This document shows positions 1-9,039 of a stretch of 64,000 nt of DNA, in pieces. This stretch comes from Varibaculum prostatecancerukia (GTDB taxonomy: Bacteria > Actinomycetota > Actinomycetes > Actinomycetales > Actinomycetaceae). Where the stretch lies: positions 1,178,001-1,242,000 of the forward strand of contig NZ_OW968402.1 of NCBI RefSeq assembly GCF_943169825.2, given 5' to 3'. Positions within the stretch are counted from its first letter, which is position 1. Each line of letters opens with the position of its first letter. The notes beneath the pieces were generated by a model that searched no databases, was not told the origin of the DNA, and worked only from the letters and a program-made list of their open reading frames with translations. A program made the position numbers and the translations under genes.

Positions 1-1
1 G

Positions 2-1081
2 AAGTTCTCGCCAGATTGGGTGGAGTTCCGTTTTCCCGACGGATTATACAGTCCTGGCGAGCGATCTACTGGGTACACGCTTGAGGATGAAGTCGAAGTG
101 CGTGATGGGTGCGCAATGAAAGACTTTCGGCTAACAGGACGCATGATTTGGTCGCAAGAATATCTGGAACAGCAGGTTCTCGCGGGTACCAAAATTGTAA
201 TCAAAAGCGAAGGTTTTGTTCCGTACTCTAAGAAAATAGCCACATCTAACTTAGCGCCGACGACCCTGATTCCCAGGGATGTGGTTGGAGATGTGCTTGC
301 TGGGAATGCAGAAATCCGCAACATTTTTGGTAGCCCTGTGTTCAATCATCCGAAGCCAACTAGCTTACTGCGCTATCTGATTAATTCGGTAACGGAAAAC
401 CGTAACAAAGACGCGATAATTTTAGACTTTTTCGCTGGTTCGGGATCGACAGCGCATGCCGTCAGTTCCCTAAATGCAGCGGATGGAGGTACCCGCCGGA
501 GCATCTCCGTACAGCTCCCTGAACCAACACCGGACAACTCTGTAGCCCGTAACGAAGGGTACAAGACGATTTCTGAGCTCGCTCGCCAGCGCATCCGCCT
601 GGCAGGAGAAAATATCCTCAAGGATGAGGCGGAAAAGCTAGAGTATAGAGCAGAAACGCTTGATGTTGGATTCCGTGCTTATAAGCTTGCAGATACAAAT
701 TTCACGAAGTGGAAAGCTGACTCAGGTTTGTCTCAATCAGAACTTGTCGACCTTTTTGCGGACATGGCTGAGTCTGCAGAGGATACGGCTGATCTTGAGG
801 CGCTACTCACCGAGGTACTCCTTAAACTGGGATTCTCGCTTACAGAGAAGATCGAGACTCTTGAGGTGGCAGGTCTGTCCGTGTTTAGCGTCGCTGATGG
901 CCTAGTGATTGCTTATCTGGATGAACATATTCAGCCGACCCTGGATCAGTTACGTGCGCTTGTTAGTCAGGAGCCGGAGCGTTTGGTGATCTTGGAGGAT
1001 GCCTTTCAGAGCAATGACGAGTTGAAAACGAATCTGGTGCAAGAGTGCCGTACTCATAATGTTGACCTGTGGACGGCGTAG
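2..1081 (+). CDS. mod: Type III restriction-modification DNA methyltransferase (Mod), 3' part
   Basis: C-terminal portion of an N6-adenine or N4-cytosine DNA methyltransferase of the beta class, the modification subunit of a type III system. The frame is open to the left edge, so the 5' end lies outside the window; an internal GTG at 20 is not the real start. Visible are the motif X-like segment HPKPTSLL followed by the S-adenosylmethionine motif DFFAGSGST at about 425-451. In the beta class the DPPY motif comes before motif I, so it should lie upstream of the window. The last ~130 residues are an acidic helical tail typical of Mod proteins. It stops 15 bp before res, which has its own AGGAGG. 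Target specificity cannot be read. Confidence 0.88.
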   Translation, partial: KFSPDWVEFRFPDGLYSPGERSTGYTLEDEVEVRDGCAMKDFRLTGRMIWSQEYLEQQVLAGTKIVIKSEGFVPYSKKIATSNLAPTTLIPRDVVGDVLAGNAEIRNIFGSPVFNHPKPTSLLRYLINSVTENRNKDAIILDFFAGSGSTAHAVSSLNAADGGTRRSISVQLPEPTPDNSVARNEGYKTISELARQRIRLAGENILKDEAEKLEYRAETLDVGFRAYKLADTNFTKWKADSGLSQSELVDLFADMAESAEDTADLEALLTEVLLKLGFSLTEKIETLEVAGLSVFSVADGLVIAYLDEHIQPTLDQLRALVSQEPERLVILEDAFQSNDELKTNLVQECRTHNVDLWTA

Positions 1082-1096
1082 GAGGGCGAGCGTTCG

Positions 1097-4063
1097 ATGA
1101 AATTCCAGTTTGATCCACGACAGCCCTATCAAACCAGTGCTATCGCTGCCGTCACTGACCTATTTGATGGGCAACCAGCCGATGCCGACCAGCTCCTGAC
1201 CGGCTTGCAGTACTTTCCCCCCCAGCAGTCACTGGACCTGCGGGACTTTGGTGGCCAGGGAGCTCTCGACGTCTTCGAGGAGACCGGTGCATATGGTAAC
1301 AACCTCCTCCTGGACGAGGACACGATCTTGGAAAATCTGCAGCGCGTGCAAGATAGGAATGGTCTTGAGATCAACGAGAGCCTGGTCGATGGTTTGCAGT
1401 TCGACATCGAGATGGAAACCGGCACCGGCAAGACCTACGTGTATCTGCGTACCGCGTTCGAGCTGGCGACGAAGTACAAGTTCAACAAGTACATCATCCT
1501 GGTACCGTCGGTGGCGATCCGGGAGGGCGTGAAGACCAGCATCGAGCTTATGAGTGAACATTTTAGCCACCTGTACCCGCAGATCAACATGGACTACAAC
1601 GTTTACTCCGGTGACCGTGCTGAGGACGTGCGGAATTTTGCAAGGGCCACGTCTTTGCAGTTCTTGGTGATGACGATTGACTCGATTAGGGGCGATAAGA
1701 ACACCCGCATCATTCACCAGCAGCGCGATAACCTCTCTGGCTTACGCCCGCTGGATTTCTTGCAGGCCACACGCCCGGTCGTGATTATGGATGAGCCGCA
1801 GAACATGGAGTCGTTGCTGGCTCAGTCGGCTGTGACTGATCTGAACCCTATGTGTACGTTGCGGTACTCGGCCACGCACCGCACGACCCGTAACATGGTC
1901 TACCGGCTTGATCCGCTCGATGCTCACCGACTCGAGCTGGTGAAGAAAATTGTGGTCTCCGATGCTCAGGAGCTTGGTAGTGCGGCTAAACCTTATGTCA
2001 AGCTGCTCGAGGTCAAGCGGGATCCAAGTTTTAAGGCCAGCTTGGAGTTGAACTGCCGTAAGAGGGATGGCTCTTATGCCAAGCGCAAGGTCAGCGCCTC
2101 TCAGGGTGATGACTTGGAGAGACTCTCCGGTGGGAACCCGGACTATGAAGGCAATTGGCGGATCAACGAGATCAGTGTGATGCCCGAACAGATCGAGTTG
2201 ACCAACTACGGCTACCTGCGCGTGGGGGAAGAAATCGGCGGTAACCAAGACGCTGTCTTCCAGGCGATGATTCGCGAAACCGTGCGTGAGCACATCCGCA
2301 AAGAAGAACAATTACACTCCCAAGGAATCAAGGTATTGTCGCTGTTCTTTATCGACAAGGTCGCCTCCTACCTCGGTGAAGGAATTAACAATCTTGACGC
2401 TAACGGTAAGTTTGCTACCTGGTTCGACACTATCTATCAGGAAGAACGGGATAAAATTTCTACCTCCCACGCATTCTTGCCGACAAATCCAGTTGAGGCA
2501 CGTTCTGGGTATTTCGCACAGATGAAACGCGGCAGGGGCAAGGCTGCGCAAGTGACGTTCAAGGACTCCTCGGGCAAGACCAAGGCTGACGATGACGCCT
2601 ATGAGTTGATCATGAAGGACAAGGCCCGCTTACTGAGTATGGATGAGCCGGCGCGGTTCATCTTCTCCCACTCCGCGCTACGGGAAGGCTGGGATAACCC
2701 CAACGTGTTCCAGATCTGCACCCTGCGAGACATGTCCACCGAGACTGAACGCCGCCAGACCATCGGGCGCGGGCTGCGCCTGCCGGTCAACCAAGCTGGC
2801 GAGCGCGTCAAAGACACCGGAACCGCACAGTTGACGGTGGTGGCGAACGAGTCATATGCGGCGTTCGCTTCCGCGTTGCAAGACGAGTACAAGCGCGCTG
2901 GTGTTTCGATCGGGTTTGTGCGTAAGACCGAGTTTGCTGAACTGCCCGTGGTTGAGGGCGGTAAGGAATCCCGGCTGGGGACGCGTCGTTCGACAGAGAT
3001 CTGGGAGGTTTTGCGCAAGCGCGGCTACATCAATGATGCAGGCGAGGTCCAAGGCACGTGGGTTCCTGACCAGCTTGGTTTCACCGTCGGTTTGTCGGAG
3101 CAGTACGCGGACTATGAGGCTGAGGTTATTGATCTAGTTGACCGGTGCAAGATCGAAGCACTCGTCAAGCCCAAGCGCAAGCGGAGAGTCCGGACACTGA
3201 ACAAGCAGGTGTATGCCACACCGGAGTTCGAGGAGTTTTGGGAGAAGATCACTTCTCGCACGACCTACCGGGTGAGTCTTGACCGTACGGATTTGGTACA
3301 GCGGTGCGTGGCCCGGATCAAGGAAGCCCCGCGTATTGATCCGATCCGTATCCAGGTCACCCGCACGGGTGTGGAGCTGACCCGGGGTGGCGCGAAGGGC
3401 TCGGTGCTTGGGTTTCGTGACGAGGTGCTCAAAGAGTCCTACCCGCTGCCAGACATCGTGCTACAGCTGCAAGAGTCCACGTCGCTGACCCGTAAAACGA
3501 TCATCGACATTCTGCTCGGATCGCAGCGGGTTGGTGAGTTCCTGGCCAACCCGAATGACTACATCAAGATGGTCACCGGGTGCATCGAAACCGAGCTCGC
3601 CCACACTCTCATCGACGGGATCCAGTATGAGCCCATCGGTGGCAGTATCTACGAACTGCGGGAACTGCAAGCGGACGGCCTCGAAGAGAAAGATCGTTTC
3701 ATTGATCAACTTTACAAGGTAAGCAATAAGGAAAAAACGGACTTCGACTATGTAGTCTTTGACTCTGCGGTGGAGAAACAGTTCGCCCAGTATTTGGACG
3801 GACGTGAAGACATCAAGCTGTTCATGAAGCTTCCCGACAAGTTCCGCATCCCCACCCCGGTCGGAGATTACAACCCGGACTGGGCGATCATCAAGCTCGA
3901 GGACGGCGTGGATCGACTCTATTTGGTGCGTGAGACAAAGTCCAACCAGGATCCGATGAAACGTCGTCCGAGCGAGAATGCAAAGATTACCGCTGCGATA
4001 AAACACTTCGAGGCTATCGGCGTGAACTATGCTGTCAGTTCTCCTGATCGTTGGGAAATATAG
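1097..4063 (+). CDS. res: Type III restriction enzyme Res subunit (helicase-nuclease)
   Basis: Restriction subunit of the type III system: an ATP-dependent superfamily 2 translocase that works with Mod to cut unmodified DNA. The 988 residues carry Walker A METGTGKT at 106-113, Walker B DEPQ at 232-235, motif III SATHRT near 258 and motif VI QTIGRGLRLPV near 555. A C-terminal PD-(D/E)XK-like nuclease segment has NPDWAI followed by VRETK around 925-950. An AGGAGGG sits 9 nt before the ATG. Length and motif order match intact family members, and I see no frameshift, so the enzyme is probably functional if the missing half of mod is intact. It is co-directional with mod and with the SNF2 gene that follows. 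Confidence 0.93.
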   Translation: MKFQFDPRQPYQTSAIAAVTDLFDGQPADADQLLTGLQYFPPQQSLDLRDFGGQGALDVFEETGAYGNNLLLDEDTILENLQRVQDRNGLEINESLVDGLQFDIEMETGTGKTYVYLRTAFELATKYKFNKYIILVPSVAIREGVKTSIELMSEHFSHLYPQINMDYNVYSGDRAEDVRNFARATSLQFLVMTIDSIRGDKNTRIIHQQRDNLSGLRPLDFLQATRPVVIMDEPQNMESLLAQSAVTDLNPMCTLRYSATHRTTRNMVYRLDPLDAHRLELVKKIVVSDAQELGSAAKPYVKLLEVKRDPSFKASLELNCRKRDGSYAKRKVSASQGDDLERLSGGNPDYEGNWRINEISVMPEQIELTNYGYLRVGEEIGGNQDAVFQAMIRETVREHIRKEEQLHSQGIKVLSLFFIDKVASYLGEGINNLDANGKFATWFDTIYQEERDKISTSHAFLPTNPVEARSGYFAQMKRGRGKAAQVTFKDSSGKTKADDDAYELIMKDKARLLSMDEPARFIFSHSALREGWDNPNVFQICTLRDMSTETERRQTIGRGLRLPVNQAGERVKDTGTAQLTVVANESYAAFASALQDEYKRAGVSIGFVRKTEFAELPVVEGGKESRLGTRRSTEIWEVLRKRGYINDAGEVQGTWVPDQLGFTVGLSEQYADYEAEVIDLVDRCKIEALVKPKRKRRVRTLNKQVYATPEFEEFWEKITSRTTYRVSLDRTDLVQRCVARIKEAPRIDPIRIQVTRTGVELTRGGAKGSVLGFRDEVLKESYPLPDIVLQLQESTSLTRKTIIDILLGSQRVGEFLANPNDYIKMVTGCIETELAHTLIDGIQYEPIGGSIYELRELQADGLEEKDRFIDQLYKVSNKEKTDFDYVVFDSAVEKQFAQYLDGREDIKLFMKLPDKFRIPTPVGDYNPDWAIIKLEDGVDRLYLVRETKSNQDPMKRRPSENAKITAAIKHFEAIGVNYAVSSPDRWEI

Positions 4064-4074
4064 GAGATGAATGC

Positions 4075-6927
4075 GTGTTTCAAAACTTAAACGCCTACCA
4101 GGCCAAGTTCTATGCCCACGAGCTTGATCGCTCCTATGCCTCTGACCATGTCGGGCGGTTAGCGGGTCTGCTATTTGATGCCCAGGTAGAACCCAAACCT
4201 CACCAGGTAGACGCGGCTCTGTTCGCATTGCAGACCCCCTTCACAAAAGGGGTAATTCTAGCGGACGAGGTAGGTTTAGGTAAGACGATCGAGGCCGGTA
4301 TTGTTATCAGCCAGTACTGGGCGCAACGTCAACGCCGCATCCTCATTATCGCGCCTTCATCGCTGCGTCAGCAGTGGCAACAAGAGCTGAGCGAAAAATT
4401 TGCGCTACCTGCCACATTGATGGACAGAACGAACATTGATGAACTCGTCAGTCCTGGTGGGTGTGATGAAATCCTGATTTGCTCGTATGAGTTCGCAAAC
4501 TCTCAAACTCAAAGGCTCATTCGTCCCTGGGATTTGGTGGTATGCGATGAGGCACATCGATTACGCTCTAATTGGACCGGACAGGCAAAAATCGCAGGGA
4601 ACGTTGCCCGCATCTGTCAGGCCGCAGGTAAAACAGTGATGCTGACCGCAACGCCGCTGCAAAACCGCCTGGAGGAGCTTTACGGCCTTGTCAGCGTGTT
4701 CTCTCCCGACTACTTCCACACCTTGGACTCCTTTAGGGAGCGGTACCTCAACCACCCAGAAGGCCCCGGGAATGATGATCTCGTGGATCGTGTTTCATGG
4801 ATTGCTAAACGTACACTGCGGAAGGACGCGGATAAGTACATTCGCTTCACTCAACGAATACCGCTCACGGTGGCATTTACGCCCAGCCCTGCAGAGATTC
4901 AACTTTATGATCGGATAAACGAGTACTTGCAGCGTCCGTTCTTACACGCGTTCGCTAAGTCCCAACGCCACCTATCGTCACTGATCCTGCGTAAACGACT
5001 TGGCTCCTCATCCTTCGCGGTTGCCACGACGTTAGAGAAGATCGCGAACCGCCTCGAAATAGAAATGACAGCTGGGCGTAGGCGTAACGATGCGGGCAAT
5101 CTCATGGACGACCCAGATTTAACCGATGAGATACGAGAAGCCAGCGAAGCCAATACCGACACCAGTCCCGCGCAAATAAACTTCACCGACCGGCAGGAGA
5201 TGCTCGACGAGGTCAACGAATTACGCGGATTCGCCGCGTTGGCGCGGTCGATCACGGTCAATCAGAAGGCCGTGAAACTCGTCGAAGCCCTCGATCAAGG
5301 CTTTGATAAACTGCGGGAAATCGGTGCGCCCGAGAAGGCGATCATCTTCACCGACTCGACCGTCACCCAGGACTACCTCGCCCGGTCGCTGGGCGAAGCA
5401 GGATGGGGTGAAGGACTGATCCTGTTCAACGGCAGTAACGACAGCCCCGAAGCCAAACGCATCTACAACCAGTGGCTAGAGGAAAACAAGGACGGTGACC
5501 TTGTTACCGGTATTGCTGCTGCTGATAGGCGTAAAGCTCTGGTGGATGAATTCCGTGACCGGGGTCGAATAATGATCGCCACCGAGGCTGCCGCTGAGGG
5601 TATCAACCTGCAATTTTGTTCCATGCTGGTCAACTACGATCTGCCCTGGAACCCGCAGCGTATCGAACAGCGTATTGGACGTGTGCACCGCTTCGGGCAG
5701 AAGCACAACGTCATCGTCGTAAACTTCTCCAACAAGGGGAACCGAGCCGAAGAACGTATTCTAGAGTTGCTCACCGAAAAGTTCCAACTATTTACATCGG
5801 TGTTCGGTGCGTCTGATGAGGTGCTGGGTCAGATTGAGGACGGACTGGACTTTGAGAAGATGATCGCTGGTATCTTGGACAACTGCAAGACCGCCGCTGA
5901 GATCGATGCTGCTTTTAAGGAACTCGAAGAGCGGTATTCAAAGCAGATTAACCGTGAGATGAAAAAAACGCGAGCTAAGGTGTTCGACAACCTTGACCCG
6001 AAAGTGCGTGACAAACTCAAGTATTACGATGCCCAGACCGGGGTAGTTCTCAACGCATTCCAGCGACTACTAATTCAGGTAACGCATCACGAGCTGGAAG
6101 GGAAGGCAACCTTCAATAGTTCGGGAACCCAGTTTACCCTCCATGAAGCCCCACTCGTAGGCATCCCCATTGGGGACTACTACTTTAAGTCAGAACCGCG
6201 CAAGGGTGCACACCAGTATCGGTATACCAGCGACCTGTGTGCGTGGGTAATCGAGCATGCGAAAAACCACGACACTCCACCGGCCCACCTCACGTTTCAG
6301 ATCAAAGGCTCCGAACGCGCCACGACGGTCGCTAAGCGGCTCAAGAAGAAGTCCGGGCGGTTGCGGATCGAGGAAGCTACCTTCACCATGAAGGCAGGCA
6401 AACAACAACTGCGCGAGTCCTACCTGCTGACCGCAGGATTTTTCGATGACGGCACCCCGATGGATCATGAGCAGATACGAGACCTTCTCGACCTGAACTG
6501 CACCGCCATCATCGCCCAGCCAGTCGACAGCACCGGGTTCGAGGATGACCTCAATGCTCAGCTTGCTGAGCTCGGGCAGGATGTGGAGGATCGCAACGCT
6601 GGGTTCTTCCTCCAGCAAGAAGAACTCATTGAAGCAGCACGCCTCGACCACAAAGCGAAGTTTGACGCAAAAATCCGCGAATACCAAGCCAAAGAGACCA
6701 CTGCGAAGAAGGCCGCCCGCAAGGCCGCCAGCGCCACCGAAGAGCTCAAGCTCAAGCAAGAAGCCAGACAGTGGCGACGCAAGATCGACGACACCGAAGA
6801 TGAATACCGCACCGAACGCAACCGGCTCCGCAACGAGTCCGAGGAATATCTCGACAACGCCCGCGACGCCCTCAACGCCACCGAGAACCGCCGCGAACTG
6901 TTCACCATCACCTGGGAGGTAAACTGA
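4075..6927 (+). CDS. SNF2-family helicase-like ATPase with charged coiled-coil tail
   Basis: 950-residue superfamily 2 ATPase. From the GTG at 4075 it shows Walker A DEVGLGKT at about 64-71, a DEAH box near 158-161, TATPLQN near 193, and the SNF2/RapA-type motif VI RIEQRIGRVHRFGQ near 531. Residues ~830-920 are rich in Lys, Glu, Arg and Ala and should form a long coiled coil. GTG 4075 is preferred over TTG 4051 because AGGAG lies 8 nt upstream of it and the longer version would overlap res. It directly follows mod and res, so it is probably an accessory of the restriction locus. DNA remodelling or translocation is inferred from family membership only. Class I DISARM also has a SNF2 protein (DrmD), but no other DISARM gene is present. 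Confidence 0.85.
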   Translation: MFQNLNAYQAKFYAHELDRSYASDHVGRLAGLLFDAQVEPKPHQVDAALFALQTPFTKGVILADEVGLGKTIEAGIVISQYWAQRQRRILIIAPSSLRQQWQQELSEKFALPATLMDRTNIDELVSPGGCDEILICSYEFANSQTQRLIRPWDLVVCDEAHRLRSNWTGQAKIAGNVARICQAAGKTVMLTATPLQNRLEELYGLVSVFSPDYFHTLDSFRERYLNHPEGPGNDDLVDRVSWIAKRTLRKDADKYIRFTQRIPLTVAFTPSPAEIQLYDRINEYLQRPFLHAFAKSQRHLSSLILRKRLGSSSFAVATTLEKIANRLEIEMTAGRRRNDAGNLMDDPDLTDEIREASEANTDTSPAQINFTDRQEMLDEVNELRGFAALARSITVNQKAVKLVEALDQGFDKLREIGAPEKAIIFTDSTVTQDYLARSLGEAGWGEGLILFNGSNDSPEAKRIYNQWLEENKDGDLVTGIAAADRRKALVDEFRDRGRIMIATEAAAEGINLQFCSMLVNYDLPWNPQRIEQRIGRVHRFGQKHNVIVVNFSNKGNRAEERILELLTEKFQLFTSVFGASDEVLGQIEDGLDFEKMIAGILDNCKTAAEIDAAFKELEERYSKQINREMKKTRAKVFDNLDPKVRDKLKYYDAQTGVVLNAFQRLLIQVTHHELEGKATFNSSGTQFTLHEAPLVGIPIGDYYFKSEPRKGAHQYRYTSDLCAWVIEHAKNHDTPPAHLTFQIKGSERATTVAKRLKKKSGRLRIEEATFTMKAGKQQLRESYLLTAGFFDDGTPMDHEQIRDLLDLNCTAIIAQPVDSTGFEDDLNAQLAELGQDVEDRNAGFFLQQEELIEAARLDHKAKFDAKIREYQAKETTAKKAARKAASATEELKLKQEARQWRRKIDDTEDEYRTERNRLRNESEEYLDNARDALNATENRRELFTITWEVN

Positions 6928-6933
6928 CGATAT

Positions 6934-7224
6934 GTGTCGTTGAGAAAGATGCGACTGATTGCTAGACCATACGTCTCACACATAAAGCTCTGCGACAACT
7001 CACGCGCCGCAATGCTCGCTGCGATCGAGGTCTACAACAAACCCCAGACAACATATCGAGAACAGCTAGTCACCGTCCTGGTCGTCAACGCCTGGGAACT
7101 GACCCTCAAGACTGCGCTCCGTAAGGCCAAGAAAAATATCTTCTACAAGAAGAAGCACGGAGAGGACTACAGGTCCTTATCACTGGAGCAGCGTATCGCA
7201 GACATGGACACAACCTACTGTTAG
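6934..7224 (+). pseudogene. DUF3644-like N-terminal fragment, truncated
   Basis: 96-residue frame starting 7 bp after the SNF2 gene, from a GTG. The segment with NSRAAMLAAIEVYNKP and VVNAWELTLKTAL resembles the N-terminus of DUF3644 proteins, a family often met in restriction and defence loci. Family members are about three times this length, and this frame stops abruptly after MDTTYC. A second short frame downstream (7358-7522) may be the rest of the gene. I infer that the last gene of the restriction operon has decayed. The family assignment rests on recognition of short conserved stretches. Confidence 0.55.
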
Positions 7225-7357
7225 AAAGAATCGCTTCGAAACGCTCCTCATCCGAAGTTTAACTAGCACCCTCACAACCGCGTTATAAGCTCAGATACCT
7301 CTTGTGGGCTGGATGTTAGCTACTAACGTATAGCGAGTCTGGCGCTTATCCGAGTTA

Positions 7358-7522
7358 GTGCCGCACGGAGGCTGCGATTTATTTGTTGCAAGCGTCTCAA
7401 CGCTTCTCCAGGATTATCAATCCATTCTTAAGAATGCTCTAAACCAGGAATCTGAGGAAAGTAAATTAGGTTTATTCCATTGCGCGATTAACGGGTGCTT
7501 GCTACCCGAGAACATGGACTGA
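7358..7522 (+). pseudogene. Possible remnant of the DUF3644-like gene's C-terminal half
   Basis: Short frame of 54 codons from a GTG, too short to stand as a convincing gene. It reads like protein: a stretch with FVASVSTLLQDYQSILKNAL has the helical Ala/Leu pattern expected in the middle of a DUF3644 protein. It lies about 135 bp after the truncated N-terminal piece, on the same strand. The bases between 7225 and 7357 contain stops in all forward frames and show nothing else I can identify. Confidence 0.25.
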
Positions 7523-7737
7523 ACGATAACTAGCGAAAATGGCACTGCCTGAAACTGCTACCTCAGTGGGCTCAAACCTAAGGCTTTGAAATCCCAACCA
7601 CCTACGCTGCCGCGCTAACCATTCGCAAGCCGCCATATCGACCGGTGTAAATCAGCGCATACTCTGATGCGCCAATAGAAGCCCCTAGGTAAAGAAGTAG
7701 GTAATAGCTACCGAGGCTGACATCCGTCAAGACCTCC

Positions 7738-7847
7738 GCCGGGCGCCCAAGAATAAAACAGCGCCTGTAAGTTAGCAGCAACCGCCAGGCGTCCTCATCC
7801 AGTTTCAAAGTTTCCGTATCCAAGGTGTAAACCGCGAAAAGCAATAG
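7738..7847 (-). pseudogene. Decayed copy of the 3' end of a PEBP (YbhB-like) gene
   Basis: About 105 bp (7741-7846) align with the 3' end of the intact PEBP gene at roughly 17163-17270, in the same orientation. I count about a dozen substitutions and two single-base indels over roughly 97 bp. The translated part FAVYTLDTETLKLDEDA matches FAVHALDTETLELDEDA of the intact protein, after which a missing base shifts the frame. Nothing of the 5' two thirds of the gene is present. An 80-codon frame (7602-7844) runs through it but is not a gene. The remainder, 7523-7737, holds no gene I can recognise. Confidence 0.75.
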
Positions 7848-7870
7848 CTATATGCGCATTACGCATATAG
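7848..7870. promoter_or_regulatory. Palindromic operator of the toxin-antitoxin operon
   Basis: Perfect inverted repeat with 9-bp arms and a 5-nt spacer: CTATATGCG, CATTA, CGCATATAG. It lies about 70 bp before the antitoxin ATG and the A/T-rich arms overlap plausible -10 sequence. RelB/DinJ antitoxins bind palindromes in their own promoters through an N-terminal ribbon-helix-helix domain, so autoregulation is the likely role. The role is inferred; the palindrome is seen directly. Confidence 0.65.
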
Positions 7871-7938
7871 TACGCACATAACCATTGATTTTTGATGCCA
7901 ATATTTCTAGTATTTATGTAAGAACAGGAGGGACAACG

Positions 7939-8214
7939 ATGGCTAAAGTTAGTACCAACATTAATTTGGACGCCGATCTCAAGCGCTCCGCGCAGCTTTT
8001 GCTTAAAGACCTGGGCATGGATCTAACTACTGCGGTCACCATATTCTTGCGGCAAACCGTGCGAGATCAGGCAATCCCGTTCCAAATATCGCGCGACATT
8101 CCCAATGCCCAGACCCTGGCTGCCTTGCAGGAATACGAGGAAATGAAGGCGCACCCCGAAAAGTACCCGCGTTATACCAGCTTCGAAGAAGCAATGAAAG
8201 ACGTTTTTGCATGA
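7939..8214 (+). CDS. RelB/DinJ-family antitoxin
   Basis: 91-residue antitoxin. The N-terminus (VSTNINLDADLKRSA... followed by LGMDLTTAVTIFLRQ) is the ribbon-helix-helix DNA-binding domain of the RelB/DinJ family. The C-terminal region after PFQI is the helical toxin-binding part and contains a YPRYTSFEEAMKDV segment. The ATG at 7939 is chosen because AGGAGGG lies 6-7 nt before it; a longer in-frame reading from 7885 would start inside the promoter. It overlaps the toxin gene by 4 bp (ATGA). It should neutralise the toxin and repress the operon through the palindrome at 7848-7870. Confidence 0.88.
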   Translation: MAKVSTNINLDADLKRSAQLLLKDLGMDLTTAVTIFLRQTVRDQAIPFQISRDIPNAQTLAALQEYEEMKAHPEKYPRYTSFEEAMKDVFA

Positions 8215-8492
8215 GGCTAAACATTGTTCTTTCCAACCGCTTCAGGAAGGATTTGAAACTTGCGAAAAAACGCGGTTTGGATCTGGATCTACTGAACTCG
8301 GTTATCAAACGTCTCGCCCAAAGGAAACCTCTTGCCCCTAAACACCGAGATCACGACCTTGGAGGCAATTTCAAGGGATTTCGGGAATGCCATATAAAAC
8401 CAGATTGGCTCTTAATCTATCGGATAGACGGCGAGGACCTCATATTGTTTTTAAACCGAACTGGCTCACACGCAGATCTCTTCGGTATGTAA
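8211..8492 (+). CDS. YafQ-family (RelE/ParE superfamily) mRNA interferase toxin
   Basis: 93-residue toxin. Members of this family cleave mRNA on the ribosome. Family hallmarks are visible in order: RDLKLAKKRG-like start, KHRDHDLGGNFKGFRECHIKPDWLLIY, and the C-terminal TGSHADLF with the histidine that is catalytic in E. coli YafQ. It starts within the antitoxin stop codon, so translation is coupled. The length is normal and no disrupted residue is obvious, so it is probably active and needs its antitoxin. Confidence 0.9.
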   Translation: MRLNIVLSNRFRKDLKLAKKRGLDLDLLNSVIKRLAQRKPLAPKHRDHDLGGNFKGFRECHIKPDWLLIYRIDGEDLILFLNRTGSHADLFGM

Positions 8493-8662
8493 GAGCCGAA
8501 CCGGCAACTTCTGTTTGAGATTGACTGAAGCCCCTGCGGCGATTCCGTTTGCGGCAGCGCCCTATAGACGATTCACCACTGCAACAATACCGAACACGGC
8601 ACCAGCTCCCTATAAAAAGCAAGGATGCTTCTCCGGCAGGCAATCACCGACACACTATCGTT
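8493..8662 (-). other. Short intergenic stretch with a possible decayed coding remnant
   Basis: On the minus strand one frame reads a small-residue-rich hydrophobic segment (GAGAVFGIVAVVNRL, a stop, then GAAANGIAAGASVNL) that looks like part of a membrane protein broken by stop codons. No start or ribosome binding site fits. It may be a gene remnant or chance. Confidence 0.2.
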
Positions 8663-8875
8663 TTATTTTTTGCTGCGGGTCTTTTTATTCTTTTCCCGAT
8701 TCCCGATTATCACAAAACAAGCAAAGCCTAAAGCCCAGATCGGAAGGGTGAACAACATGTTTCTAAGATAGTTAGCAGTAAACATCAAAAAGAAGTCCAA
8801 AATAGCCGAAATCGCCACCAGGATAATCCCCGCCCAAATCAAAAAATCATCGATAGTGTTTTTGCGCTTAGACAT
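8663..8875 (-). CDS. Small two-helix membrane protein, unknown function
   Basis: 70-residue protein with a short charged N-terminus (MSKRKNTIDD), two hydrophobic segments at about 11-33 and 40-60 separated by a short loop, and a very basic tail (NREKNKKTRSKK). This is a plausible inner-membrane protein with both ends inside. No family is recognised. The Shine-Dalgarno is weak (AAAG). It is divergent from the three-gene operon that starts at 9121 and lies tail-to-tail with the toxin gene. Confidence 0.5.
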   Translation of the reverse strand: MSKRKNTIDDFLIWAGIILVAISAILDFFLMFTANYLRNMLFTLPIWALGFACFVIIGNREKNKKTRSKK

Positions 8876-8905
8876 GGTCTTTAGTTTACCGGGTTTCGCG
8901 TATGC

Positions 8906-8934
8906 CCTCGGAAACAGTATTGAGTGTCTATAAT
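8906..8934 (+). promoter_or_regulatory. Candidate promoter of the 9121-15318 operon
   Basis: A perfect TATAAT sits at 8929-8934. No good -35 hexamer is visible at 16-18 bp upstream, which suggests an activator-dependent or otherwise atypical promoter. Transcripts starting here would have a leader of about 180 nt containing the 13-bp repeats at 9040-9091. Confidence 0.4.
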
Positions 8935-9039
8935 CGAATAGCGGGGCTGCACGCCGTCTACACCGGGAGTCAAAACCGGGTAAACCTGGCGGGCACGCAC
9001 AGGGGCCATTCCTGCCGGGATGACCACAGTAGAGGGTGA

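Noticed and set aside
4075-6927. SNF2 protein as DrmD of a class I DISARM system
   Set aside because: No drmA, drmB, drmC or DISARM methyltransferase is present; the neighbours are type III mod and res.
7602-7844. 80-codon minus frame as an independent gene
   Set aside because: Its first part is the decayed PEBP 3' end, frame-shifted relative to the intact gene; there is no ribosome binding site.
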